Of a stretch of 64,000 nt of DNA, positions 1-11,465 are shown one piece after another (position 1 is the stretch's first letter; every line of letters begins with the position of its first letter). Both the position numbers and the translations under genes were made by a program. Source of the stretch: Ailurus styani (taxonomy: Eukaryota; Chordata; Mammalia; Carnivora; Ailuridae). Location: assembly GCA_002007465.1 (NCBI GenBank), contig LNAC01000001.1, positions 6,683,760 to 6,747,759 on the forward strand, given 5' to 3'. The notes beneath the pieces are model-generated. The model was not told the origin of the DNA and did no database searches. It saw only the letters and a list, made by a program, of their open reading frames with translations.

Positions 1-370
1 GCTCTCGGCCCCGGCTTCAGACGGAGACCCCCCGGCTCTGCCTGGACGCCGAGACGGAAGTGGTCTCCGGTTACTGGGATCTTGAGAAGGTCGAAATCCT
101 CCACCGAGCACTTTCCCGTCCCTGCTGGTGCACTCGGGGCTAGCCCCCCTCGCCATAGGTCCCCATCGCCTCTGTCATTGTCGTGAAGGAGAGGCGCGTG
201 GGGGAAGGGCCGGGCGCGGGCCGCGGTGACTCCGTCTACCCTCTTTCCAGCAGCGGAAAGTGCTGTCGGGCAGCGCGGGAACCTTGGAGGAGGAGCTTTC
301 CCTGATATAATTATGCTGTTAGTAAAAATGTTGGCGCCTTTTCTCCACTTTCTCTCTTAGCCACTAAAAT
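1..370. other. GC-rich leading segment ending in a poly(A)-signal-like motif
   Basis: Bases 1-290 are GC- and CpG-rich and could be the edge of a CpG island or a 5' noncoding exon of CTBP2. The sequence then becomes AT-rich and contains AATAAAGCTTT (368-378), followed by a T/G-rich stretch. This could be a retroviral LTR R-U5 remnant or the 3' end of an upstream transcript. I recognise neither, and no coding sequence is evident. Confidence 0.3.
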
Positions 371-2071
371 AAAGCTTTATCTTGGAGCTCGACAGCTGTT
401 TGCAGTCGGCCTCGTGTCTGCTCCTGATGACTTGGCGTCGCAGGCTGCGCGGGGGGTGGGGGGCCAGTAGGTCATTGCTGCCCTGGTCCGGGGGTGGGGG
501 GCGGTCCTGAGCAGAGACCCAGGATGCTGGAGCAGCTCCAGGCTGGGTGGTCTCTGCATTTTGCCCAGTGAGCCGTTGCTAAGGAGAGGGCTTTGTTCGC
601 ATGGAGCCGAGGGAATGTTCGAGGGAAGTGCACTTGGGCACAGATTTGCTGACGTGGCGAAGGCAGGACTGCCCAGGCTTGTGTGTCGAGCACGGGCCGT
701 CCCAGGTGGAGAAGTCAGCACCTGTAGGGCTGCGCTGAGGGCAGCCGCGGGGAAATGTTTCTCGGGATCACCAGGCACCTTGGCGGGAAGGAGCCCTGGT
801 CGGGAAACAAGGCAGGGAAGGGGGTGACCGGTGGGAGGGGGCATGATGGGGCTGCTGCTTGGGTAGGGCCAGGACCCGCCCTGTGTTTGCCAGGCCCACC
901 CTCTGCCGGAGAACAAAGGATGGCAGGGAGAGGGCGGAAGGCACTTCTGAGGACCTCACTGGCCAAGAAAATTCTACATGGGCTGGGACCACTGTCAAGA
1001 ACTTATGTGGCCTTGGGGCTGAGGAGGTGGCCTCAGGAACCACTCCCAGCAGCCTCCCTTCCCAGAGAGGCTGTAGGGTCGATGCCAGCAGGGCACGAGG
1101 AACTCCACTGAGGGGGGGAGTGGCCCTCCTGGGGCGGGCAGTGGCCTCGAGCACCTCCCTCTCCTCCAGGTTCTTACTCGTGAGTCCCCTTTCCTCATGG
1201 CTGCTGTGGCTCCAAGTAGGAGGATGGCTAGACTGCCCCCCCACCGCCCGGTGGGGCCCAGTGCCTCTGGCCTCAGCACCCTGGGCTCGGGGACCCGCAG
1301 AGAGTGAACATGCTCACGAGGCGCCCCTGCTGTGGCTGCGCTCCTTGTTCAGTGCGGGATCCTGGGCCACGGACCTCAGTTGCCCTGTCGTCTTCTATCA
1401 CCTCAGCAGCGGTTTTGTTAGGGCGGGCTTGGTGACGTGGTGTTTTGTCATCTCCCACATGTGGGGAAGCTGAGCCTCGGAGAGCTGGGTCCTCATTCAA
1501 GGGTCCGAGCATGAGGCCAGCCGCCCGGCCTGGTGTCCACCTGCTGGCGTCCCTGGTGCAGGACCCGGGGCTTCGTGGTGCAGCCCGATGTTCCCACCGG
1601 CATGTTGGGGAAATTCGCTGGACCCCAAAGCTACACTGCGAGCTTTTTCTGAGTGATGTGGCTCTGCTCTCTTCGTTTGGGGAAAGTGTGTCTGGAATGT
1701 GTGGTAACCCCCGTGGTCTTCCGTCCCTGGATTTGGTGTCAGAGGGACACCTTCAGTTTCAGGGTCAGACAGTAGTCTAGCCAATTTAGTGCTGCCTTTA
1801 GCTCCCTCCGTCTGACGGTGTTCAGCTTCACTGGTGGGATGCAGAGATGACAGAGGGACCCCTGGCCTCTGGGAGACGTTCCTTCCCTCCCGCGTGTCCC
1901 AGGCTGGCACCACCCTGTCTGGCTCAGGGGAAGGGACCCTCAGAGCTGACTTTCTGGAAGCCCTGTCCTTGGAGAAGGAGCTTCGGAGCTAGACTTTCTA
2001 GCAGCAAGAATCTGAGGAGAAGAAGGTAATGCTGAAGCCGGCTGGCCTCGTCCCTTTGAAAACTGGAGAAG
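371..2071. other. Noncoding stretch, mostly unique
   Basis: No gene is visible; open frames are GC-driven and lack recognisable protein. A short piece at about 1440-1510 (GTGGGGAAGCTGAGCCTCGGAGAG) resembles an antisense MIR tail. Confidence 0.5.
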
Positions 2072-2084
2072 AATTAGGATCGAG

Positions 2085-2285
2085 GGCGCCTGGGTGGCTC
2101 AGTGGGTTAAAGCCTCTGCTTTCGGCTCAGGTCATGATCTCAGGGTCCTGGGATCGAGGCCCACATTGGGCTCCCTGCTCGGCGGGGAGCCTGCTTCCCC
2201 CTCTCTCTCTCTGCCTGCCTCTCTGCCTCCTTGTGATCTCTCTCCCTCTGTGAAATAAATAAATAAAATCTTTAAAAAAAAAAAA
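2085..2285 (+). repeat. CAN-type tRNA-derived SINE, full length
   Basis: It has the GCGCCTGGGTGGCTCAG head, the CCTCTGC..GGCTCAGGTC body, a CT-rich stretch and a poly(A) tail. A perfect 13-bp target-site duplication AATTAGGATCGAG flanks it (2072-2084 and 2286-2298), so it is young. Confidence 0.97.
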
Positions 2286-2298
2286 AATTAGGATCGAG

Positions 2299-3204
2299 TG
2301 CCCCCGAATCGCCTCGCCTAGCTACCGTCGTCTGGTCACAAGGGGGAGAGGCAGAATTAGCCGAAAATTGTTACCTGAGGCAGGAAGTACATTAAATTTT
2401 TATAAGAATCAATTGATCAGTGGAAGGTTGAGGTTAGTTACCGAAAACGTGTTTTGGGGGAACCCACAGTCTTCTGTCTTCACCAGAGACAGACCATTTG
2501 GGCTGCATTTAAATGGGGGGGGGCTGTCAGTTGCCTCTGAGGAGCTTGGGATTTTTAAAAGGTATGATTGCCTCGGGCCTGTGAGCTGATGCCCCGGGGA
2601 GGGGGGAGACCGTCCCCCAGGCCATGTAGGGGCCAGGCTTGGGGCCCAGGCCACTGGGGGGCCCTGCTCAGCCTTGGGACCTGGGCTGGTTGCGGCATCC
2701 CCGGGGGGCCCAGTAGAAACGGCCGTGTGAAGCGGAGTCTGAACGGAGGGTTGGTGAATTCTGGAGCACCCCATCCTCCACGTGCTTGCCCTCCGTCCGG
2801 CCCGCACCCCAGCAGCCCGGGGGCCACGGCCCCACCTGCTGCCTTCACGCCAGGGATGTGGCCCGGGGCTCAACTGTTTCTCCGTCTGCGTGGGGGGCGG
2901 GCCGACTCCCCAGCTCAGACCGAGGAAGGAAGGCGCTCAGGACATGGGGAGCCCTTCCTGGTTGATCTCTTCAGGCCTTTCTCAGAACACTGCAGTTATT
3001 TGGGGCCGCGGGACCCCAGTCTGCAGGAGGCCTCTCCTGGCTTTATCTTCGCTCCTCACTAAAACTGGGGGGCGGGGGGGTCCTTGTTCTCCCTGAGCCC
3101 ACCTGTCCTTCCGCCTCAAGCCCCTGACATGCTGTGAATCTTGCTTTATTTTTGGTGGTTTGAGAGCAGTAAAAACCCATCGCAGAAATTTAGGTCCTGT
3201 GGGG
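2299..3204. other. Noncoding stretch, unique
   Basis: GC-rich between 2580 and 3120 with no repeat or gene that I recognise. Confidence 0.5.
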
Positions 3205-4560
3205 GAAACATTGATCTAAACTTTTTATTTGATGTAATTTCAGGCTTACAGAAAAGTGGTAAGAATGGGTGTCTAAGAATTTCTAATTCTCCCCCCCCCG
3301 ACACCCCCGAATGACACTTTTCCCACATCTGCTGTGTTCTCTCACACAGACACACTGGCACTGGAGTTTGGTGGTGGTTTTTTTCCCCCCAAACCCTATG
3401 AGAATGACTAGCAAATATGCAAACAGAGGAGTACTTAGAGATTAAAAAAGGTTTTTCCTAAATACAGCACCGACGTCCGAATCGGGAAAGTCGCACGGGT
3501 CATCACACCATCCCGTCGCTAGAGCTCGTGGGGACTTGGCCGGTTCTCCAGGAACCTCCGTCGTTGCCACGGGAAGTTCGAGTGCCCCGCTTCCTTAATC
3601 CTCTTTCCCCTGGGCGCGCTGTCTACCTGCCCTTGTCCCGTGGCGGTGACTTTTTCAGGAGAACTGACCGGTTAGTTTGTAGACGGAGCCCTCCGTGTGG
3701 GTCTGCTTCACGTCTAGTCCTGAAGAGGTTCAAGCGATGCGCGCTTGGCAGGAGTTCCTCAGAAGTGGGCACGTGTCCTCGATGATGCTTCCTGGTGGGG
3801 CCCCGAGTGATGCCAGTTTCTCTCGTTGCTGGTGACGTGAACCTGACTCACTGGGTTCCGGTGGCGTCTCTGTTCGTGCGGCCCTAATGAACGAGAGTGC
3901 TGCGGGGAGATGCTGCAACCGTGTAAATGTGCAGTCAGTCTTCACGCTCTTCCGCCGCCAGTCCTGACATCCGTTGATAACTCTCCGTGAATTCAGTCCT
4001 GACGCCCACTGATAACTCTCCGTGAATTCTTGGCGAATTCTTGAGCCCTCACCCTCCACGTGCACGCTCTCCATCCAGCCCGCCCTCCGGCAGCCCGAAG
4101 CCCAGCATCAGTTATTATGATGGTTGCCAGTTGGTAATTCCCTGACTCCATCATTTCGGCCGCACGCACTCGTTCCTGTGTTTCCCAGTGTTACCAAGAA
4201 GCTTCCCCTTTCCGTTGGTGTATTACGTGCGAGTCTTGATGAAGACTCCTGGGCCCTTCTCTCTCTCCGTTGGGTTACATCCTGTTACTGTCATGATGCA
4301 CGTTGATACCCAGATGGCTTCTTACTTGGCCAGCAGGTGCCTCTTCGGGCTGGCCTCTCTCTCTTGTGCCTCTTGGACGTGTCTCTCTCATTGAGCATTG
4401 CCATCCTTTCTGGCCCAATCTCCCTTCCTTTCCCCTACGTCATCCTGGACGTGACTTTGTGTATCTTTCCCTTATATACCATGTCTGGATATGGACCTGG
4501 GCATGGGCAGCGTTGGGTATTTATTTGGATGGGATACATTTGTGATTGCATAGTCTGAAC
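3205..4560 (+). mobile_element. Old LINE-1 3'-end fragment
   Basis: Segments such as TTTCAGGCTTACAGAAAAG (near 3240), GTTGCTGGTGACGTGAACC (near 3822) and CTTGGCCAGCAGG..TTGGACGTGTC (near 4325-4383) follow the order of old mammalian L1 3' ends. It is heavily diverged, has no open frame, and carries an internal 35-bp tandem duplication at about 3960-4029. Confidence 0.7.
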
Positions 4561-6735
4561 ATAGAAGTGTGCTCCCATGTCCACGAATCCGGAGGCTGTT
4601 GCTTTTGGCTTCTCTCTGGCCAGCAGAGCCTCCCCCGCGTCGACCTTTGGGGCGCAGCATGAGACCCAAGTCTGGCCTTTCCAGATGGCCCATGGCTAGG
4701 GTTCCCTCAAGTCAGTAAATAATTTATGACTTCAGCTGCTGTGGGCATGGGTTTCTTCTTTTTCCTGCTTTATTTTTTTTAATTTTTTTTTTTTTAATTG
4801 TGTGCATCTGGAGACCTTTTGGGCATTGGAGCACAGAGTTCATTTTAGGAAAGATCCATAGGAGATCGGGTTTCTAATGAGGACAGTCAACATAGCACAG
4901 ATGTCTGCCCCCGTGGGGTTAGCAGCATTCTCAAGTCAACAGTGGTCAATCCGGGTCCTTGTAGAGAGGTCAGGAGAGCAGCGAGCAGGGGCAGGGAGGG
5001 GACCGATCACTTCCCCACACCTGTCCTGCCCCAGATGTGCTGTTGGCTTGCCCATCCTTGGTCAGGAACAGGGGAGGCAGGTGACAGAGGGTGACCTCTT
5101 GGTTGAGAGTGTAGATGTCTGTGTGTGTATCTCCGAAGCCACAGAGCCTTGGGGTGGGTGGCTGGGGATTTCTCTTGAGAAGTTTGACTGCTGTTCCCTT
5201 AAGTAGAGCTAGGTAGAAGCTTGATTTATCTGCTCCAAAAAATACGGGCCCCTTAGAGAAGTGAAGCAGAGTATAAAATGCCTTCATGGTAGTTAAATTT
5301 ACACTCTGTTAAAATGATTTGTGCGCTTTGCGGTAAGCTGTGATATTAAATGCATAAATATACAGCAGAGTTAACTTGGAAGAACATTTTATTGGACATG
5401 ATCACTCAAACGCTCAGGTACAGTATCCTAGAAGCATTTAACACAGTTATAGGAATTTTCAAATTCTGCCCCAAACATTCAAAATCAAAGGGAAAGACTA
5501 GACGTAAGCACTTCTCCACAGAGTGCTTAATACTGGAAGTGGCTTTCATCACAGGAGAAAGGCCTGTGGTTTCTAAATCCGTCTCCCTGCTTTCCATCTG
5601 AGAAAATGCCTTGTCAATAAACTCACCATTGAAATAGTTGTCCTAATTTTGGAACTGATTCTATTCAAATTAACCATTATAAATATTTTGGTTGTCTTTT
5701 GTCATGAGAATAAGTTTTCCTCTGGGAATAGGCCATTTGGTTCTTATTGGGACATTACAGGAGAATTAATAATTAATGGCATGCTAGGATGAGGTCCACC
5801 CTGCTATGTGGAGCCAGGACTTGATCTGATTTTCTAAATATAATGGGCTGTTGCAAAATGATCTTTCCCCATTGTTTCTCCAGATCTTACTGAAACCAGC
5901 CCACTCTTTGTTTCCATCTGTAGAAAGAGGGTCTGAAGGGCACCGTGTCCTTGAGACTGAATGGCTGCACCCCGAGTGTGGAAGGGGGTCCAGCAGGCGG
6001 GTGCGTGGATGAGTTAAGAATATTCTCTGGTGCTCCTCCTCCTACCCGGATGTAGGAGGAGTGCCGTGTGCTGAGAGTGACAGCTGGCCTTAGACTCCGG
6101 GGCCACGGTGGGAGGTCCTCCTGCACACACTAGTGACCAGGTGACTCAGCCAACCCCACACCCAGCTTTCAAACTCCCTGTGGAAGGCGGAGAAACTCAA
6201 ACTCATCAAGGGCTCGAGCCTGGAGTGCTTTTCCCCCAGTTTGTTGATTGGCCTAGAAGGAATATTCTGGCCATGATCCATGGTGGGGAAAACACCGTTC
6301 GAGAAAGAACTTTCTGATTGGGAGGGGTCAAATTACATTGTCGGGGAGACACCGGGTCCCCCAGGGTATCTGAAGAAACGCTCCTGGGTTCTCCCTCATG
6401 AACCAACACTGGTGTTGCCCTCAGAAGAGCGCGCTGCCCGTTGCCTGCTCTGCCTTCGTGTCTCCCCAGCGCTTTCCTGGGGCTTCTTGGAATCAGCCCT
6501 GCCGGAGCTTGTCAGGACGTGGCCGGGACAGGGTTGATGTCATTGTGGAAGTGGAAAAATCTTAGGGTGGCCACAGAACATCTCGGTCTGGGCGATGGGG
6601 TGTCCTTGGGAACACCACAGGGTTCAGCTGCAAATCGCTGATAAGACCTGGCCGCCGGCAGACCAGGGACCCCTCCAAAAAAAAAAAAAAATTCTTGGGC
6701 ATTGTGTGGGCCCAGTCATCATTGCAGTAAGAAAT
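4561..6735. other. Noncoding stretch, mostly unique
   Basis: A T-rich tract lies near 4770-4800. From about 5290 to 5870 the sequence is AT-rich and unique-looking, possibly a conserved noncoding segment. No gene or recognised repeat is seen. Confidence 0.5.
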
Positions 6736-6744
6736 GATTTCTAG

Positions 6745-6941
6745 GGGCGCCTGGGTGGCTCAGTGGGCGAAAGCCTCTGCCTTCGGCTCAGGTCATGATC
6801 TCAGGGTCCTGGGATCGAGGCCCGCATCGGGCTCTCTGCTCAGCGGGGAGCCTGCTTCCCCCCCTCTCTCTGCCTACCTCTCTGCCTACTTGTGATCTCT
6901 CGCTCTCTGTGTCAAATAAATAAATCTTTAAAAAAAAAAAA
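6745..6941 (+). repeat. CAN-type SINE, full length
   Basis: It has an intact head, body, CT-rich segment and poly(A) tail. The duplication GATTTCTAG flanks it (6736-6744 and 6942-6950). Confidence 0.96.
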
Positions 6942-6950
6942 GATTTCTAG

Positions 6951-8870
6951 AAGCTCCCTTGATTGCTCTTACTACCCAAGCGCACTGGTCTCCCGCGAGG
7001 AAGCTCGTTCCTTTTCTCGCAGGAGTTGTGCTGAGGTCTGAGGGCTTCCCGTGCGGGCTGGGGAACCCATGGCTTCGGGGTCCTGTCCCTTTCGCAGCAA
7101 CACCTCCGCACCGGACTGGCCCACGGGTCCAGGTGCGGACTTGGCCCTGGAAACAGTCACCCAAGAAAACCCTGATGCCCGGTGTTGAGGACACAGAGGA
7201 GGCTCCGGGTGGTGGCCCCCCCAGAGCACGTGCTGTTGGGGAGACCAGGGCTGGACACAGGGCGCAGAGGAACGGAGGCCCGGCATGTGTTTGGCTAACC
7301 CGGGTCCCCTTCCTTCCAAGGAGGCTCCCATGGGTCCCCCCAAGAGCCCTTTTTGTTGGAAACCCCCAGCACAGAACTTGCCCCCACGTGTCGCTGAACA
7401 CACTGGATTCTTCGATCCCTTCCAAAAGTTCGGGGCGCCCGTCGGTGTTGGCCACCAGGTCTTGTGAAGGGGACGAGGAACTGTCCTGCGATCCCGTGGA
7501 GCCCGGAGCCCCCGGCAGGTGGTGCCTCCTGCCCCGTCTCTGCGGCTCTCACTCCTCGCGTCTGCCTGGCACCCACGGGCGCATCGGTGTCCCTGCGGGG
7601 GTCAGAAACAACCGATTCCACCTCGACTCGGCCCGCACATGCTGGAGACACTGGGTGTGCTCTGTGCGCTCCAGCTCGTTCACGTGCGTCTTGAAAATGT
7701 GGCTTTTCTTTATGCGGATAAACCTATGCTCGCAGCTTTTGCACAATCGATGGCTTGTTTTTCCCTTACAATAGCTACATTTTGGTGGTAGCAGGGCCTG
7801 ACACACACTTTATTTTTATTTAACTTATAAAACCTTTGGGGTGAGTGCCTCTGTAAACATTTAAAGCTTTCATGGAGTGCAGCAGCCCTGGGTCGTTGGG
7901 TTTTTTCTTTGCAAACGGAGGCGTGCCGCAGCTGGCCTGAGCGCCAGGCTGACCTGTTCGCTCACTACAGGAAGTAAAAGTTTGGATGACATCACCGCGG
8001 GGTTATTTCTTGTTATTGTAATTAATGGAGCAGCAGGAAGCAGCAAGACAGATGATTCTTGGCAGAAGCGGCAATTTCAAGGGAAAAGGATGAAGAGAGG
8101 GTCTGGGAAGGAAGAAACCTTTCTGGACTTTCTAACTCTCCTGGGAAGAGATCTGGAAACCCGTAAGCAGTTCCTGAGAAATGAGCAGCCTCTGGCCGGT
8201 GTGGACGCACAACCCGTAACCCCTGCTGCAGCTCCGTTGCTCTTTCTCTCTCGCTGGCCCGAGGCAGGGCCGGCCGGGCTGGCTCTCGGTTGTGTGAGGT
8301 TCCTTTGTGCCAGATGGGTCTTTGGCATCCAGTGGGCGGGAGGGCCCGTGGAGGTGAGCTCGTGCCCTGTGGACGGGCCCTGCCTCTCCGCTCCGTGGGT
8401 CTCTTCTGCAGAGGGGTCGGGGGAGCCGGAAGGAGGGGCAGGGGCGGGGGCGGGGGGGCAAGAAGGGAGCGTGGCGAGTTCCCAGGAGAAGGAGCCAGAG
8501 GGGTGGCAATCTTGCTCAGGACTGAACCTTCCAGACCTTCCAGGCCGGGAAGAGAAGCCGACCCCCCGGCTGGGACCCACGAGTCCTGTCCTCTGCACCG
8601 TGTTGCCCAGAGCCACGCGCACGCGGGCCCCCACGAGCGGACGTGGCATGTCCTGTCGTGTCACGCTGGAGTCTAGGACGCACGTGCTCAGGTTCATTGT
8701 TGGTCTGGGCGGGGGTGGGGTGGGAAGGGGTCCCGCGGTGGGTGCCGCCTCCGGTGTTGGGGGATGGTGTCTAGAGGATGGGGGAGCTGGAGTGTGGAAA
8801 GAAAGCAAGAAGGAAGTTCTCTCAGGGAAGGAGGGAGTCTCTGGAAGGAGTGGAGAGTCCCGGGGTGCTT
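6951..8870. other. Noncoding stretch, GC-rich
   Basis: It contains a G-rich tract at 8430-8460 that could form a G-quadruplex. A 459-codon open frame starting at 7877 runs into the L1 and SINE downstream and has no recognisable protein, so I do not call it. Confidence 0.5.
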
Positions 8871-9440
8871 TATCCATCTTTTCAAATTTTAATGAAAACA
8901 GAATATGCAAACAGAAGAGTGCGCAGCTGCTCGGTGCGTTTACACAGCAAATACACTGTGGGAACCCCCCCCCACGCCCCCCAGGGCAACCTCAGAACCT
9001 TCCGCCCTCCATCCCTCTCCCCAGAGGTACGATTTGGACTTACCTTAGATTACCTTTGCCTGTTTTTCACTTAAAAATAGAATCCTGGGACGCCTTGGTG
9101 GCTCAGTCATTAAGCATCTGCCTTCAGCTCAGGTCATGGTCCTGGGGTCCTGGGATTGAGCCCCGCGTCGGGCTCCCTGCTCAGTGGGAAGCCTGCTTCT
9201 CCCTCTCCCCCTGCTTGTGTTCCCTCTCTCGCTGTCTCTGTCAAATGGATAAATAAAATCTTTAAAAAAATAAAATAAAAATGGACTCCTACAGTTTGTA
9301 CCCTTTGTGTCTTGCATTGGATGATGAGAGTCATCTGTGTTTTATGTGAACGGTTGTTGAGTTTTTCCTACTGCTGTGTAATATTCCGTTGTCTGAATAT
9401 ACTTCCGTTTGTCCATCCTCCTGTTGATGAGCATTTGGGA
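8871..9440 (-). mobile_element. LINE-1 fragment, antisense, interrupted by a SINE
   Basis: Bases 9281-9440 (CTGCTGTGTAATATTCCGTTG, then TGTCCATCCTCCTGTTGATGAGCATTTGGG) match the reverse complement of L1 near its 3' end. The left part (8871-9086) is more diverged. A SINE at 9087-9276 splits it. Confidence 0.75.
9087..9276 (+). repeat. CAN-type SINE, older subfamily
   Basis: The head is GACGCCTTGGTGGCTCAG and the body CATCTGCCTTCAGCTCAGG, the older caniform form. The tail is AAATAAAATCTTTAAAA. Flanking duplications (AAAAATAGAATCCT / AAAAATGGACTCCT) are imperfect. Confidence 0.93.
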
Positions 9441-10570
9441 CTTTGTCGCTTTGGCCATCCCCGGGTGAGAGGCCTGTCCGGTTTGGGCAACACTGAGTGT
9501 GTGGCTGTGACAGCCCCCCAGGAAGGCCCAGGGCTGCAGGCTGTACCGCGCAGGGCGGCTCCGAGGAACGGGAGATCCCGGGAGGACAGGAAGGAACACT
9601 GCCATGTGATTCACTGTGTACACTCGGTTGGTCCTGCTGCATGGGTGTTCAGAGGGCAGTGCTCACCGTGGGCTTTAGGGCCACTTGCTGGGTCATTGTT
9701 GGCGAGACCCCAGATCGTCTCTGGGCGATGGTTTGTATGGAACCCCTTGTCTCCTCGGGTGCTTCCACCACATTCCTCGTGGTGAGCAGAACCACATGGC
9801 ACCGCTGGCCTGTGGCGTGTTTGTGGTGTCAGGTGCTGTGGCCTGTGATGATTAGCCTAAAACTGCAACCCCCACCCCCACCCAAGAAAAGCAACTTTTG
9901 GGTCTGAGTTATACAGAATATTGTCTCAAGAAATTGTCTGGAAAATAAAAAGAAATGGTGCCTTAAGATTGTTCTTCTAGCTATTGGTGTATTTCTCTAA
10001 AATTCAGAATTGTGAAGTAGCCCTCAGGCTTGGAAGGTCACAACATGTGAGGTTGGAAGGAATCTTCTGGAAGCCTCTGGTTTTCTAGATGAAACAACGG
10101 AGGTCTAAGGTGTACCTTATTTTCAAGGATAGAAAAGCATCTGTACCATGAGGGATTTGGATTTAAACTATTGGCCAAATGGCCGTTTTCCTTAAGATTC
10201 GTAGCGAGCCGTTGTGAGGGGACATGTTTGGGGGAGCTGTTACGTTCCTTGCTCCCTTTTGAGGGGAGGGTGAAGAGCGGAAGTGGAGTTGAGACCAGCT
10301 GGTCACTGTGAATCGAGACTCATTCTCCCAGATGGTGGACACAGCCTCAAGACCGTACCCTGGACACCAGCCCCAGCTCCTTGCCCCCTGTCCCACGGCA
10401 GCGGGCACAGGCTGACCCCGTGATGCTTACAGGCTCCAGAATCCTTTCAGCAAAAGAATCCTCAGCAGATGTCCTTTCCCTCAGTCTGGGGCAGGGCAGG
10501 ATTTCATAGACTGTAAGAACAGTGTTGAACTTGTTTGGAAGTAACTGTTGGAAAGAAAGATCATCGCCTT
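9441..10570. other. Noncoding stretch
   Basis: No gene is seen. Bases 10050-10130 (TTTTCTAGATGAAACAACGGAGG) resemble an antisense MIR core. Confidence 0.45.
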
Positions 10571-10640
10571 GCCAAAAAGTTTGGCAGAGTAGTCAATGTC
10601 ACTAGACCATTGACATTAAAAATACACGTGTGTATTTTTA
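10571..10640. repeat. Cluster of three short inverted repeats
   Basis: Three hairpins follow one another: GCCAAA/TTTGGC (10571-10585), GTCAATG/CATTGAC (10592-10614), and TAAAAATACA/TGTATTTTTA with loop CGTG (10617-10640, ten perfect pairs). They may be the remnant of a palindromic DNA transposon; no family was recognised. Confidence 0.55.
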
Positions 10641-10915
10641 TGTAACGCTTTTTAAGGACAAATGATCACGAGGCCAACATTTTCTTTAGCCTAAAAATAG
10701 TGAAAATTAGGAGACGTTCCTTTATTTCTAGCCGGGTGCCATCCTGGCCCAACCAACATCCCCACCAGTCTTGTGCCAAGGGCCCGTGGTCAGTGGGGCC
10801 TTGCACATCCGCGGTGCTAAGAGGTTTTTCAGACCCAAGGGGGCTCATCCCACCTTGTCCTGAGAGGTCCTAGCTAGAAGGATTAGACCAGACTTCTGCT
10901 TGGTGGGAAAGTTTT

Positions 10916-11117
10916 TTTTGTTTTTGTTTTTTTTTTAAGATTTTATTTATTTATTTGACAGAGAGAGATCACAAGTAGGCAGAGAGGCAGGCAGAGAGAG
11001 GAGGAAGCAGGCTCCCTGCAGAGCAGGGAGCCCGTTCCGGGCCTCGATCTCAGGATCCTGAGATCATGACCTGAGCCGAAGGCAGAGGCTTTAACCCACT
11101 GAGCCACCCAGCCGCCC
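10916..11117 (-). repeat. CAN-type SINE, full length
   Basis: Reverse orientation with poly(T) and AAGATTTTATTTATTTATTTG first and GAGCCACCCAGCCGCCC last. The duplication TTGGTGGGAAAGTTTT flanks it (10900-10915 and 11118-11133). Confidence 0.97.
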
Positions 11118-11249
11118 TTGGTGGGAAAGTTTTGTCCTTCTGGCCACACGTGAACTGCGCGTCAGGCATCAGTGTCCGCGTTGCCTGCTGACAACTGTCC
11201 TTTGCCCTGACGAGAAGGGCCGGTGCCAAGGTCACGTGGCAGCTCTCCA

Positions 11250-11465
11250 CCCAGAATCTTGCAAATCCCCACCCCCACCCCAACTCAGGGGACTTGTGGA
11301 ATGCCTGGCGACATTTTTGGTTGTTCTGTTCGGGTGAGGGATGCTGCTGGCATCTAGTGGGTGGAGGCCAGGGATTCTGTGAAGCCTAACGAGGAACAGA
11401 ACAGCCCCCAGCAATAAAGAATTTCCCGGCCAGGTGTCCACAGTGCCAACACTGAGGAAGCCTCA
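11250..11465 (+). mobile_element. MER20-type hAT DNA transposon fragment
   Basis: GACATTTTTGGTTGTTCTG, GGCATCTAGTGGGTGGAGGCCAGGG and ACAGCCCCCAGCAATAAAGAATT occur in the order of the MER20 consensus. It is a nonautonomous fossil present across placental mammals. Confidence 0.8.

Noticed and set aside
2085..2285. Possible functional tRNA gene from the tRNA-like SINE heads
   Set aside because: The tRNA-like part does not form a complete cloverleaf, and all copies carry SINE bodies and A-tails.
7877..9256. 459-codon + strand open frame
   Set aside because: It runs from GC-rich unique DNA through an L1 fragment and into a CAN SINE, with no recognisable domain and SINE-derived C-terminal sequence.
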